Of a stretch of DNA of 64,000 nt, positions 25,994 through 39,420 are shown piece after piece. The first letter of the stretch is position 1. Every line of letters starts with the position of its first letter. Location: contig NC_135056.1 of assembly GCF_051014685.1 (NCBI RefSeq), forward strand, positions 806,001-870,000, written 5' to 3'. Both the position numbers and the translations under genes were made by a program. The stretch is from Ptiloglossa arizonensis (Eukaryota > Arthropoda > Insecta > Hymenoptera > Colletidae). Under the pieces are notes generated by a model that searched no databases, was not told the origin of the DNA, and worked only from the letters and a program-made list of their open reading frames with translations.

Positions 25994-27495
25994 AGAAACG
26001 GAGAAATAAATGGAGAAACGAAGAAAGAAACGGAGTAACGAAGAAAGAATCGAAGAAACGAAGAATCGGAGAAATAAATGGAGAAACGAAGAAATAAACG
26101 GAGAAACGAAGAAAGAAACGGAGAAACAAAGATAGAAACGGAGAAACGAACAAAGAAACGGAGAAACGAACAAAGAAACGGAGAAACGAAGAAAGAAACG
26201 GAGAAACGAAAAAAGAAACGGAGAAACGAAGAAAGAAACGGAGAAGCGAAGAAAGAAACGGAGTAACGGAGAAAGAATCGAAGAAACGAAGAATCGGAGA
26301 AATAAATGGAGAAACGAAGAAATAAACCGAGAAACGGAGAAAGAAACGGCGAAACGAAGAACGAAACGGAGAAAAGGAGAAATAAATGGAGAAACGAAGA
26401 AATAACCGGAGAAACGAAGAAAGAAACGGAGAAACGAACAAAGAAACGGAGAAACGAAGAAAGAAACGGAGAAACGGAGAAATAAATGGAGAAACGAAGA
26501 AAGAAACGGAGTAACGAAGAAAGAATCGAAGAAACGAAGAATCGGAGAAATAAATGGAGAAACGAAGAAAGAAACGGAGACACGAAAAAGAAACGGAGTA
26601 ACGAAGAAAGAAACGAAGAAACGAAGAAAGAAACGGAGAAACGAACAACGAAACGGAGAAACGAAGGAAGAAACGGAGAATCGGAGAAATAAATGGAGAA
26701 ACGAAGAAACAAACCGAGAAACGGAGAAAGAAACGGAGAAACGAACAAAGAAACGGAGAAACGAAGAAAGAAACGGAGAAACGAACAAAGAATCGGAGAA
26801 ACGAGCAAAGAAACGGGGAAGCGAAGAAAGAAACGGAGAAACGGAGAAATAAATGGAGAAACGAAGAAATAAACGGAGAAACGGAGAAACGAAGAAAGAA
26901 ACGGAGAAACGAAGAAAGAGTCGGAGTAATGAAGAAAGAAACGAAGAAACGAATAAAGAAACGGAGAATCGGAGAAATAAATGGAGGAACGAAGAAATAA
27001 ACCGAGAAACGGAGAAACAAACGGAGAAACGAACAAAGAAACGGAGAAACGAAGAAAGAAACGGAGAAACGAAGAAAGAAACGGAGTAACGAAGAAAGAA
27101 ACGAAGAAACGAAGAAAGAAACGGAGAAACGAACGAAGAAACGCAGAAACGCAGAATGAAACGGAGAAACGAAGGAAGAATCGGAGTAACGAAGAAAGAA
27201 ACGAAGAACCGAAGAAAGAAACGGAGTAACGAAGAAAGAAACGAAGAAACGAAGAAAGAAACGGAGAAACGAAGAAAGGAACGGAGAAACGGAGAAAGAA
27301 TCGGAGTAATGAAGAAAGAAACGAAGAAACGAAGAAAGAAACGGAGAATCGGAGAAATAAATGGAGAAACGAAGAAACAAACCGAGAAACGGAGAAAGGA
27401 ACGGAGAAACGAACAAAGAAACGGAGAAACGAAGAAAGAAACGGAGAAACGAACAAAGAATCGGAGAAACGAGCAAAGAAACGGAGAAACGGAGA

Positions 27496-28051
27496 AATAA
27501 ATGGAGAAACGAAGAAATAAACGGAGAAACGGAGAAACGAAGAAAGAAACGGAGAAACGAAGAAAGAATCGGAGTAATGAAGAAAGAAACGAAGCAACGA
27601 AGAAAGAAACGGAGAATCGGAGAAATAAATGGAGAAACGAAGAAATAAACCGAGAAACGGAGAAACAAACGGAGAAACGAACAAAGAAACGGAGAAACGA
27701 AGAAAGAAACGGAGAAACGAAGAAAGAAACGTAGAAACGGAGAGAGAAACGGAGGAACGAACAATGAAACGAAGAAACGAACAAAGAAACGGAGAAACGA
27801 ACAAAGAGACGGAGAAACGGAGAAATAAACCGAGAAACGGAGAAAGAAACGGAGAAACGAACAAGGAAACGGAGAAACGAACAAAGAACCGGAGAAACGA
27901 ACAAAGAAACGGAGAAACGAAGAAAGAAGCGGTGAAACGGTGATATAAATGGAGAAACGTAGAAATAAACGGAGAAACGAAGAAAGAAACGGAGAAACGA
28001 AGAAAGAAACGGAGAAACGATCAAAGAAACGAACAAAGAAACGAAGAATCG
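27496..28051 (+). repeat. Block I copy 2
   Basis: Copy of 19250-19805 at an offset of 8,246 bp. It is followed directly by sequence matching the left part of block G, so here I precedes G, whereas at 17-20 kb I lies inside the G region. This is a rearranged order. Confidence 0.85.
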
Positions 28052-28197
28052 GAGAAATAAATGGAGAAATGAAGAAATAAACCGAGAAACGGAGAAAGAA
28101 ACGGAGAAACGAAGAATGAAACGGAGAAACGTAGAAAGAAACGGAGTAACGAAGAAAGAAACGAAGAAACGAAGAAAGAAACGGAGAAAGGGAGAAA

Positions 28198-30790
28198 TGA
28201 ATGGAGAAACGAAGAAATAAACCGAGAAACGGAGAAAGAAACGGAGCAACGAACAAAGGAACGGAGAACCGAAGAAAGAAACTGAGAAACGAACAAAGGA
28301 ACGGAGAAACGAACAAAGAAACGGAGAAACGAAGGAAGAAACGGAGAAACGAACAAAGAAACGGAGAAACGAACAAAGAAACGGAGAAACGAAGAAAGAA
28401 ACGGAGAAAAGGAGAAATAAATGGAGAAACGAAGAAATAACCGGAGAAACGAAGAAAGAAACGGAGAAACGAAAAAGAAACGGAGTAACGAAGAAAGAAA
28501 CGAAGAAACGAAGAAAGAAACGGAGAAACGGAGAAATAAATGGAGAAACGAAGAAAGAAACGGAGAAACGGCGAAACGAAGAAAGAAACGGAGAATCGAA
28601 GAAAGAAACGGAGTCACGAAGAAAGAAACGAAGAAACAAACGGAGAAACGAAGAAAGAAACGGAGTAACGAAGAAAGAAACGGAGAAACGGAGAAATAAC
28701 TGGAGAAACGAAGAAATAAACGGAGAAACGAAGAAAGGAACGGAGAAACGAAAAAAGAGACGGAGAAACGATGAAAGAAACGGAGAATCGAAGAAAGAAA
28801 CGAAGAAACGAAGAAAGAAACGGAGAAACGAAGAAAGAAACGGAGAAACGAAGAAAGAAACGGAGAAACGAAGAAAGAAACGGAGAAACGAAGAAAGAAA
28901 CGGAGAATCGGAGAAATAAATGGAGAAACGATGATATAAACCGAGAAACGGAGAAAGAAACGGAGAAACGAACAAAGAAACGGAGAAACGAACAATGAAA
29001 CGGAGAAACGAACAAAGAAACGGAGAAACGAACAAAGAAACGAAGAAACGAAGAAAGAAACGGAGAAACGAAGAAAGAAACGGGGTAACGAAGAAAGAAA
29101 CGTAGAAACGAAGAAAGAAACGGAGAATCGGAGAAATAAATGGAGAAACGAAGAAAGAAACGGAGAAACGGAGAAAGAAGCGGAGAAATAAATGGAGAAA
29201 CGAAGAAATAAACGAAGAAACGAAGAAAGAAACGGAGTAACGAAGAAAGAAACGGAGAAACGAAGAAAGAAACGGAGAAACGGAGAAATAAATGGAGAAA
29301 CGAAGAAATAAACGGAGAAACGAAGAAAGAAACGGAGAAACGGAGAAACGGAGAAAGAAACGGAGAAACGAAGAAAGAAACGGAGAAACGGAGAAATAAA
29401 TGGAGAAACGAAGAAATAAACGGAGAAACGAAGAAAGAAACGGAGAAACGAAAAAGAAACGGAGAAACGAAGAAAGAAACGGGGTAACGAAGAAAGAAAC
29501 GGAGAAACGAAGGAAGAAACGGAGAAACGGAGAAATAAATGGAGAAACGAAGAAATAAACGGAGAAACGAAGAAAGGAACGGAGAAACGAAGAAAGAAAC
29601 GGAGAAACGAACAAAGAAACGGAGTAACGAAGAAAGAAACGAAGAAACGAAGAAAGAAACGGAGAAACGAAGAAAGAAACGGGGTAACGAAGAAAGAAAC
29701 GTAGAAACGAAGAAAGAAACGGAGAATCGGAGAAATAAATGGAGAAACGAAGAAAGAAACGGAGACACGGAGAAAGAAACGGAGAAACGAAGAAAGAAAC
29801 GGAGAAACGAAGAAAGAAACGGAGAAACGAACAAAGAAACGGAGAAACGAACAAAGAAATGGAGAAACGAAGAAAGAAACGGAGAAACGGAGAAATAAAT
29901 GGAGAAACGAAGAAATAAACGAAGAAACGAAGAAAGAAACGGAGAATCGGAGAAATGAATGGAGAAACGAAGAAATAAACCGAGAAATAAATGGAGAAAC
30001 GAAGATATAAACGGAGAAAGGAAGAAAGATACGAAGAAACGAAGAAAGAAACGCAGAAACGAAGAAAGAAACGAAGGAAGAAGCGAAGAAACTAAGAGAG
30101 AAACGGAGAAACGAAGAAAGAAACGGAGAAACAAAGAAAGAAACGGAGAAACGAAGAAAGAAACGGAGAAACGAAGAAAGAAACGGAGAAACGAAGGAAG
30201 AAACGGAGAAACGAAGAAAGAAACGGAGAAACGGAGAAATAAATGGAGAAACGAAGAAATATACGGAGAAACGAAGAAACAAACTGAGAAACGAAGAAAG
30301 AAACGGAGAAACGAAGAAAGAAACGAAGGAAGAAACGAAGAAACGAAGAAAGAAACGGAGAAACGAACAAAGAAACGGAGAACCGAAGAAAGAAACGGAG
30401 AAACGAACAAAGGAACGGAGAAACGAACAAAGAAAGGAGAAACGAAGAAAGAAACGGAGAAACGAACAAAGTAACGGAGAAACGAACAAAGAAACGGAGA
30501 AACGGAGAAAAGGAGAAATAAATGGAGAAACGAAGAAATAACCGGAGAAACGAAGAAAGAAACGGAGACACGAAAAAGAAACGGAGTAACGAAGAAAGAA
30601 ACGAAGAAACGAAGAAAGAAACGGAGAAACGAACAACGAAACGGAGAAACGAAGGAAGAAACGGAGAATCGGAGAATTAAATGGAGAAACGAAGAAACAA
30701 ACCGAGAAACGGAGAAAGAAACGGAGAAACGAACAAAGAAACGGAAAAACGAAGAAAGAAACGGAGAAACGAACAAAGAATCGGAGAAAC
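28198..30790 (+). repeat. Block G copy 2 with internal 956-bp loss
   Basis: Copy of 17450-20955 lacking the 18876-19830 segment. The join is near 29662/29663, inside consensus-like monomers, which fits recombination between misaligned monomers. Block H copy 3 lies at 29938-30250. GGAGAATTAAATGG at 30670 is shared with 20838. Confidence 0.87.
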
Positions 30791-31004
30791 GAGCAAAGAA
30801 ACGGGGAAGCGAAGAAAGAAACCGAGAAACGGAGAAATAAATGGAGAAACGAAGAAATAAACGGAGAAACGGAGAAACGAAGAAAGAAACGGAGAAACGA
30901 AGAAAGAATCGGAGTAATGAAGAAAGAAACGAAGCAACGAAGAAAGAAACGGAGAATCGGAGAAATAAATGGAGAAACGAAGAAATAAACCGAGAAACGG
31001 AGAA

Positions 31005-34000
31005 ACAAACGGAGAAACGAAGAAATAAACCGAGAAACGGAGAAAGAATCAGAGAAACGAACAAAGAAACGGATAAACGAAGAAAGAAACGGGAAACGAA
31101 GAAAGAAACGGAGAAACGTAGAAAGAAACGGAGAAACGAACAAAGAAACGGAGAAACGGAGAAATAAATGGAGAAACGAAGAAATAAACGGAGAAACGAA
31201 GAAAGAAACAGAGAAACAAAGAAAGAAACGGAGAAAGGAACAAAGAAACGGAGAAACGAAGAAAGAAACGGAGAAACGAAGATAGAAACGGAGAAACGAA
31301 AAAAGAAACGGAGAAACGAAGAAAGAAACGGAGAAACGAAGAAAGAAACGGAGAAACGAAGAAAGAAACGGAGAAACCAAGAAAGAAACGGAGAAACGGA
31401 GAAATAAATGGAGAAACGAAGAAATAAACGGAGAAACGGACAAAGAAACGGAGAAACGTAGAAAGAAACGGAGAAACGAAGAAAGAAACGGAGAAACGGA
31501 GAAATAAATGGAGAAACGAACAAAGAAATGGAGAAACGAACAAAGAAACGGAGAAACGAAGAAAGAAACGGAGAAACGAAGAAAGAAACGGAGAAACGAA
31601 GAAAGAAACGGAGAAACGAACAAAGAAACGGAGAAACGAAGAAAGAAACGGAGAAACGAAGAAAGAAACGAAGAAACGAAGAAAGAAACGGAGAAACGAA
31701 GAAAGAAACGGAGAATCGGGGAAATAAATGGAGAAACGAAGAAAGAAACGGAGTAACGAAGAAAGAATCGAAGAAACGAAGAATCGGAGAAATAAATGGA
31801 GAAACGAAGAAATAAACCGAGAAACGGAGATAGAAACGGCGAAACGAAGAAAGAAACGGAGAAACGTACACAGAAACGGAGAAACGAAGAAAGAAACGGA
31901 GAAACGAAGAAAGAAACGGAGAAACGAAGAAAGAAACGGTGAAACGAAGAAAGAAACGGAGAAACGAAGAAAGAAACGGAGAAACGAACAAAGAAACGGA
32001 GAAACGAAGAAAGAAACGGAGAAACGAAGAAAGAAACGAAGAAACGAAGAAAGAAACGGAGAAACGAAGAAAGAAACGGAGAATCGGGGAAATAAATGGA
32101 GAAACGAAGAAAGAAACGGAGAAACGAAGAAAGAAACGGAGAAACGAAGAAAGAAACGGAGAAACGAACAAAGAAACGGAGAAACGAAGAAAGAAACGGA
32201 GAAACGGAGAAATAAATGGAGAAACGAAGAAATTAACGGAGAAACGAAGAAAGAAACGGAGAAACGAAGAAAGAAACGGAGAATCGGAGAAATAAATGGA
32301 GAAACGAAGAAATAAGCCGAGAAACGGAGAAAGAAACAGAGAAACGAACAAAGAAACGGATAAACGAAGAAAGAAACGGAGAAACGAAGAAAGAACGGAG
32401 TAACGAAGAAAGAAACGGAGAAACGGAGAAATAAATGGGGAAACGAAGAAATAAACGGAGAAACGAACAAAGAAACGGAGAAACGAAGAAAGAAACGGGG
32501 AACGAAGAAAGAAACGGAGAAACGTAGAAAGAAACGGAGAAACGAACAAAGAAACGGAGAAACGGAGAAATAAATGGAGAAACGAAGAAATAAACGGAGA
32601 AACGAAGAAAGAAACGGAGAAACAAAGATAGAAACGGAGAAACGAACAAAGAAACGGAGAAACGAACAAAGAAACGGAGAAACGAAGAAAGAAACGGAGA
32701 AACGAAAAAAGAAACGGAGAAACGAAGAAAGAAACGGAGAAGCGAAGAAAGAAACGGAGTAACGGAGAAAGAATCGAAGAAACGAAGAATCGGAGAAATA
32801 AATGGAGAAACGAAGAAATAAACCGAGAAACGGAGAAAGAAACGGCGAAACGAAGAACGAAACGGAGAAACGAAGAAAGAAACGGAGAAACGAAGAAAGA
32901 AACGGAGAAACGAAGAAAGAAACGGAGAAACGAAGAAAGAAACGTAGAAACGAAGAAAGAAACGAAGAAACGAAGAAAGAAACGGAGAATCGGAGAAATA
33001 AATGGAGAAACGAAGAAATAAACCGAGAAACGGAGAAAGGAACGGAGAAACGAACAAAGAAACGGAGAAACGAAGAAAGAAACTGAGAAACGAAGAAAGA
33101 AACGGAGAAACGAAGAAAGAAACGTAGAAACGAAGAAAGAAACAGAGTAACGAAGAAAGAAACGAAGAAACGAAGAAAGAAACGGAGAATCGGAGAAATA
33201 AATGGAGAAACGAAGAAATAAACCGAGAAACGGAGAAGCGAACAAAGAAACGGAGAAACGAACAAAGAAACGGAGAAACGAAGAAAGAAACGGAGAAACG
33301 GAGAAATAAATGGAAAAACGAAGAAATAAACGGAGAAACGAAGAAAGAAACGGAGAAGCGAAGAAAGAAACGGAGAATCGGAGAAATAAATGGAGAAACG
33401 AAGAAATAAACCGAGAAACGGAGAAAGAAACAGAGAAACGAACAAACAAACGGATAAACGAAGAAAGAAACGGGAAACGAAGAAAGAAACGGAGAAACGT
33501 ACAAAGAAACGGAGAAACGAACAAAGAAACGGAGAAACGGAGAAATAAATGGAGAAACGAAGAAATAAACGGAGAAACGAAGAAAAAAACGGAGAAACAA
33601 AGAAAGAAACGGAGAAAGGAACAAAGAAACGGAGAAACGAAGAAAGAAACGGAGAAACGAAGATAGAAACGGAGAAACGAAAAAAGAAACGGAGAAACGA
33701 AGAAAGAAACAGAGAAACGAAGAAAGAAACGGAGAAACGAAGAAAGAAACGGAGAAACCAAGAAAGAAACGGAGAAACGGAGAAATAAATGGAGGAACGA
33801 AGAAATAAACGGAGAAACGGACAAAGAAACGGAGAAACGTAGAAAGAAACGGAGAAACGAAGAAAGAAACGGAGAAACGAACAAAGAAATGGAGAAACGA
33901 ACAAAGAAACGGAGAAACGAAGAAAGAAACGGAGAAACAAAGAAAGAAACGGAGAAACGAAGAAAGAAACGGAGAAACGAAGAAAGAAACGGAGTAACGA

Positions 34001-36006
34001 AGAAAGAATCGAAGAAACGAAGAATCGGAGAAATAAATGGAGAAGCGAAGAAATAAACCGAGAAACGGAGAAAGAAACGGCGAAACGAAGAAAGAAACGG
34101 AGAAACGTACAAAGAAACGGAGAAACGAAGAAAGAAACGGAGAAACGAAGAAAGAAACGGAGAAACGAAGAAAGAAACGGTGAAACGAAGAAAGAAACGG
34201 AGAAACGAAGAAAGAAACGGAGAAACGAACAAAGAAACGGAGAAACGAAGAAAGAAACGGAGAAACGAAGAAAGAAACGAAGAAACGAAGAAAGAAACGG
34301 AGAAACGAAGAAAGAAACGGAGAATCGGGGAAATAAATGGAGAAACGAAGAAAGAAACGGAGAAACGAAGAAAGAAACTGAGAAACGAAGAAAGAAACGG
34401 AGAATCGGAGAAATAAATGGAGAAACGAAGAAATAAACGGAGAAACGAAGAAAAAAACGGAGAAACGAAGAAAGAAACGGAGAAACGAAGAAAGAAACGG
34501 AGTAACGAACAAAGAAACGGAGAAACGGAGAAATAGATGGAGAAACGAAGAAACAAACAGAGAAACGAACAAAGAAACGGACAAACGAAGAAGGAAACGG
34601 AGAAACGGAGAGAGAAACGGAGAAACGAAGAAAGAATCGGAGAAACGAAGAAAGAATCGGAGAAACGAAGAAAGAAACGGAGATACAAAGAAAGAAATGG
34701 AGAAACGAACAAAGAAACGGGGAAACGAAGAAAGAAACGAAGAAACGGCGAAATAAGTGGAGAAAGGAAGAAATAAACGGAGAAACGAAGAAAGAAACGG
34801 AGAAATGAAGAAAGAAACGGAGAAACGAAGAAAGAAACGGAGAATCGAACAAAGAATCGAAGAAACGAAGAATCGGAGAAATAAATGGAGAAACGAAGAA
34901 ATAAACCGAGAAACGTAGAAAGAAACGGCGAAACGAAGAAAGAAACGGAGAAACGTACAAAGAAACGGAGAAACTAAGGAAGAAACGGAGAAACGATGAA
35001 AGAAACGGAGAAACGAAGAAAGAAACGGAGTAACGAAGAAAGAATCGAAGAAACGAAGAATCGGAGAAATAAATGGAGAAACGAAGAAATAAACCGAGAA
35101 ACGGAGAAAGAAACGGCGAAACGAAGAAAGAAACGGAGAAACGTACAAAGAAACGGAGAAACGAAGAAAGAAACGGAGAAACGAAGAAAGAAACGGAGAA
35201 ACGAAGAAACAAACGGAGAAACGAAGAAAGAAACGGAGAAACGAAGAAAGAAACGGAGAAACGAACAAAGAAACGGAGAAACGAAGAAAGAAACGGAGAA
35301 ACGATGAAAGAAACGAAGAAATGAAGAAAGAAACGGAGAAACGAAGAAAGAAACGGAGAATCGGAGAAATAAATGGAGAAACGAAGAAAGAAACGGAGAA
35401 ACGAAGAAAGAAACGGAGAAACGAAGAAAGAAACGTAGTAACGAACAAAGAAACGGAGAAACGGAGAAATAAATGGAGAAACGAAGAAACAAACAGAGAA
35501 ACGAACAAAGAAACGGACAAACGAAGAAGGAAACGGAGAAACGGACAGAGAAACGGAGAAACGAAGAAAGAATAGGAGAAACGAAGAAAGAAACGGAGAT
35601 ACAAAGAAAGAAACGGAGAAACGAAGAAAGAAACGGGGAAACGAAGAAAGAAACGGAGAAACGGAGAAATAAGTGGAGAAAGGAAGAAATAAACGGAGAA
35701 ACGAAGAAAGAAACGGAGAAAGGAAGAAAGAAACGGAGAAACGAAGAAAGAAACGGAGTAACGAACAAAGAAATGGAGAAACGGAGAAATAAATGGAGAA
35801 ACGAAGAAACAAACAGAGAAACGAACAAAGAAACGGACAAACGACGAAAGAAACGGAGAAACGGAGAAACGAACAAAGAAACGGAGAAACGAAGAAAGAA
35901 ACGGAGAAACGGAGAAATAAATGGAGAAACGAAGAAAGAAACGGAGTAACGAAGAAAGAATCGAAGAAACGAAGAATCGGAGAAATAAATGGAGAAACGA
36001 AGAAAT
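31005..36006 (+). repeat. Block J copy 2 (about 5.0 kb)
   Basis: Copy of 21146-26095, about 9.9-10.0 kb away. In the left part (31500-31940) it departs from copy 1 and resembles other J subsegments, which suggests mosaic exchange. A substitution turns AATAAACGG into AATTAACGG at about 32232, one of the few TTA triplets on this strand. Confidence 0.89.
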
Positions 36007-37128
36007 AAACCGAGAAACGGAGAAAGAAACGGCGAAACGAAGAAAGAAACGGAGAAACGTACAAAGAAACGGAGAAACGAAGAAAGAAACGGAGAAACGA
36101 AGAAAGAAACGGAGAAACGAAGAAAGAAACGGAGAAACGAAGAAAGAAACGGAGAAACGAAGAAAGAAACGGAGAAACGAACAAAGAAACGGAGAAACGA
36201 AGAAAGAAACGGAGATACAAAGAAAGAAACGGAGAAACGAAGAAAGAAACGGGGAAACGAAGAAAGAATCGAAGAAACGAAGAATCGGAGAAATAAATGG
36301 AGAAACGAAGAAATAAAGCGAGAAACGTAGAAAGAAACGGCGAAACGAAGAAAGAAACGGAGAAACGTACAAAGAAACGGAGAAACGAAGAAAGAAACGG
36401 AGAAACGAAGAAAGAAACGGAGAAACGAAGAAACAAACGGAGAAACGAAGAAAGAAACGGAGAAACGAAGAAAGAAACGGAGAAACGAACAAAGAAACGG
36501 AGAAACGAAGAAAGAAACGGAGAAACGATGAAAGAAACGAAGAAATGAAGAAAGAAACGGAGAAACGAAGAAAGAAACGGAGAATCGGAGAAATAAATGG
36601 AGAAACGAAGAAAGAAACGGAGAAACGAAGAAAGAAACGGAGAAACGAAGAAAGAAACGTAGTAACGAACAAAGAAACGGAGAAACGGAGAAATAAATGG
36701 AGAAACGAAGAAACAAACAGAGAAACGAACAAAGAAACGGACAAACGAAGAAGGAAACGGAGAAACGGACAGAGAAACGGAGAAACGAAGAAAGAATAGG
36801 AGAAACGAAGAAAGAAACGGAGATACAAAGAAAGAAACGGAGAAACGAAGAAAGAAACGGGGAAACGAAGAAAGAAACGGAGAAACGGAGAAATAAGTGG
36901 AGAAAGGAAGAAATAAACGGAGAAACGAAGAAAGAAACGGAGAAAGGAAGAAAGAAACGGAGAAACGAAGAAAGAAACGGAGTAACGAACAAAGAAATGG
37001 AGAAACGGAGAAATAAATGGAGAAACGAAGAAACAAACAGAGAAACGAACAAAGAAACGGACAAACGACGAAAGAAACGGAGAAACGGAGAAACGAACAA
37101 AGAAACGGAGAAACGAAGAAAGAAACGG
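35041..37128 (+). repeat. Block L copies 2 and 3, 1,224-bp-spaced duplication
   Basis: Positions 35041-35904 match 36265-37128 with almost no differences apart from a few changes such as AATAAAGCG and GTAG at the left edge of the second copy. Both also match 25130-25993. About 360 bp of related but distinct monomers separate them. Confidence 0.89.
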
Positions 37129-38143
37129 AGTAACGAACAAAGAAACGGAGTAACGAAGAAAGAATCGAAGAAACGAAGAATCGGAGAAATAAATGGGGAA
37201 ACGAAGAAATAAACCGAGAAACGGAGAAAGAAACGGCGAAACGAAGAAAGAAACGGAGAAACGTACAAAGAAACGGAGAAACGAAGAAAGAAACGGAGAA
37301 ACGAAGAAAGAAACGGAGAAACGAAGAAAGAAACGGAGAAACGAAGAAAGAAACGGAGAAACGAAGAAAGAAACGGAGAAACGAACAAAGAAACGGAGAA
37401 ACGGAGAAATAAATGGAGAAACGAAGAAATAAATGGAGAAACGAAGAAAGAAACGGAGAAACAAAGAAAGAAACGGAGAAACGAACAAAGAAACGGAGAA
37501 ACGAAGAAAGAAACGCAGAAACGAAGAAAGAAACGGAGAAACGAAAAAAGAAACGGAGAAACGAAGAAAGAAATGGAGAAACGAAGAAAGAAACGGAGTA
37601 ACGAAGAAAGAATCGAAGAAACGAAGAATCGGAGAAATAAATGGAGAAACGAAGAAATAAACCGAGAAACGGAGAAAGAAGCGGCGAAACGAAGAAAGAA
37701 ACGGAGAAACGAAGAAAGAAACGGAGAAACGAAGAAAGAAACGGAGAAACGAAGAAAGAAACGGAGAAACGAAGAAAGAAACGGAGAAACGAAGAAAGAA
37801 ACGTAGAAACGAAGAAAGAAACGGAGTAACGAAGAAAGAAATGAAGAAACGAAGAAAGAAACGGAGAATCGGAGAAATAAATGAAGAAACGAAGAAATAA
37901 AGCGAGAAACGGAGAAAGGAACGGAGAAACGAACAAAGAAACGGAGAAACGAAGAAAGAAACTGAGAGACGAAGAAAGAAACGGAGAAACGAAGAAAGAA
38001 ACGTAGAAACGAAGAAAGAAACGGAGTAACGAAGAAAGAAACGAAGAAACGAAGAAAGAAACGGAGAATCGGAGAAATAAATGGAGAAACGAAGAAATAA
38101 ACCGAGAAACGGAGAAAGGAACGGAGAAGCGAACAAAGAAACG

Positions 38144-39216
38144 GAGAAACGAACAAAGAAACGGAGAAACGAAGAAAGAAACGGAGAAACGGAGAAATAA
38201 ATGGAGAAACGAAGAAATAAACGGAGAAACGAAGAAAGAAACGGAGGAACGAAGAAAGAAACGGAGAATCGGAGAAACAAATGGAGAAACGAAGAAATAA
38301 ACCGAGAAACGGAGAAAGAAACAGAGAAACGAACAAAGAAACGGATAAACGAAGAAAGAAACGGAGAAACGAAGAAAGAACGGAGTAACGAAGAAAGAAA
38401 CGGAGAAACGGAGAAATAAATGGGGAAACGAAGAAATAAACGGAGAAACGAACAAAGAAACGGAGAAACGAAGAAAGAAACGGGGAACGAAGAAAGAAAC
38501 GGAGAAACGTAGAAAGAAACGGAGAAACGAACAAAGAAACGGAGAAACGGAGAAATAAATGGAGAAACGAAGAAATAAACGGAGAAACGAAGAAAGAAAC
38601 GGAGAAACAAAGATAGAAACGGAGAAACGAACAAAGAAACGGAGAAACGAACAAAGAAACGGAGAAACGAAGAAAGAAACGGAGAAACGAAAAAAGAAAC
38701 GGAGAAACGAAGAAAGAAACGGAGAAACGAAGAAAGAAACGGAGTAACGAAGAAAGAATCGAAGAAATGAAGAATCGGAGAAATAAATGGAGAAACAAAG
38801 AAATAAACCGAGAAACGGAGAAAGAAACGGCGAAACGAAGAACGAAACGGAGAAACGAAGAAAGAAACGGAGAAACGAAGAAAGAAACGGAGAAACGAAG
38901 AAAGAAACGGAGAAACGAAGAAAGAAACGTAGAAACGAAGAAAGAAACGAAGAAACGAAGAAAGAAACGGAGAATCGGAGAAATAAATGGAGAAACGAAG
39001 AAATAAACCGAGAAACGGAGAAAGGAACGGAGAAACGAACAAAGAAACGGAGAAACGAAGAAAGAAACTGAGAAAGGAAGAAAGAAACGGAGAAACGAAG
39101 AAAGAAACGTAGAAACGAAGAAAGAAACAGAGTAACGAAGAAAGAAACGAAGAAACGAAGAAAGAAACGGAGAATCGGAGAAATAAATGGAGAAACGAAG
39201 AAATAAACCGAGAAAC
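38144..39216 (+). repeat. Block K copy 3
   Basis: Third copy of the block at 22160-23232, offset 15,984 bp. It has private changes, such as AAACAAATGG for AAATAAATGG near 38277 and GAAATGAAG for GAAACGAAG near 38765. Confidence 0.86.
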
Positions 39217-39420
39217 GGTGAAAGGAACGGAGAAGCGAACAAAGAAACGGAGAAACGAACAAAGAAACGGCGAAACGAAGAAAGAAACGGAGAAACGTAC
39301 AAAGAAACGGAGAAACGAAGAAAGAAACGGAGAAACGAAGAAAGAAACGGAGAAACGAAGAAAGAAACGGAGAAACGAAGAAAGAAACGGAGAAACGAAG
39401 AAAGAAACGGAGAAACGAAC

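Larger units (their letters stand above)
21146..26095 (+). repeat. Block J copy 1 (about 4.95 kb)
   Basis: Long segment duplicated at 31005-36006. The offset is 9,859 bp at the left (GAATCAGAG, 21188), 9,999 bp from about 21940 to 23500, and 9,911 bp from about 23640 to the end. The copies therefore differ by a net gain of 140 bp and a net loss of 88 bp as well as point changes. Markers include the 19-bp CGGGAAACG monomer (21231, 23473), GAAAGAACGG (about 22395), GAAGTAC-type changes and GAATCGAAGAAACGAAG. Confidence 0.89.
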
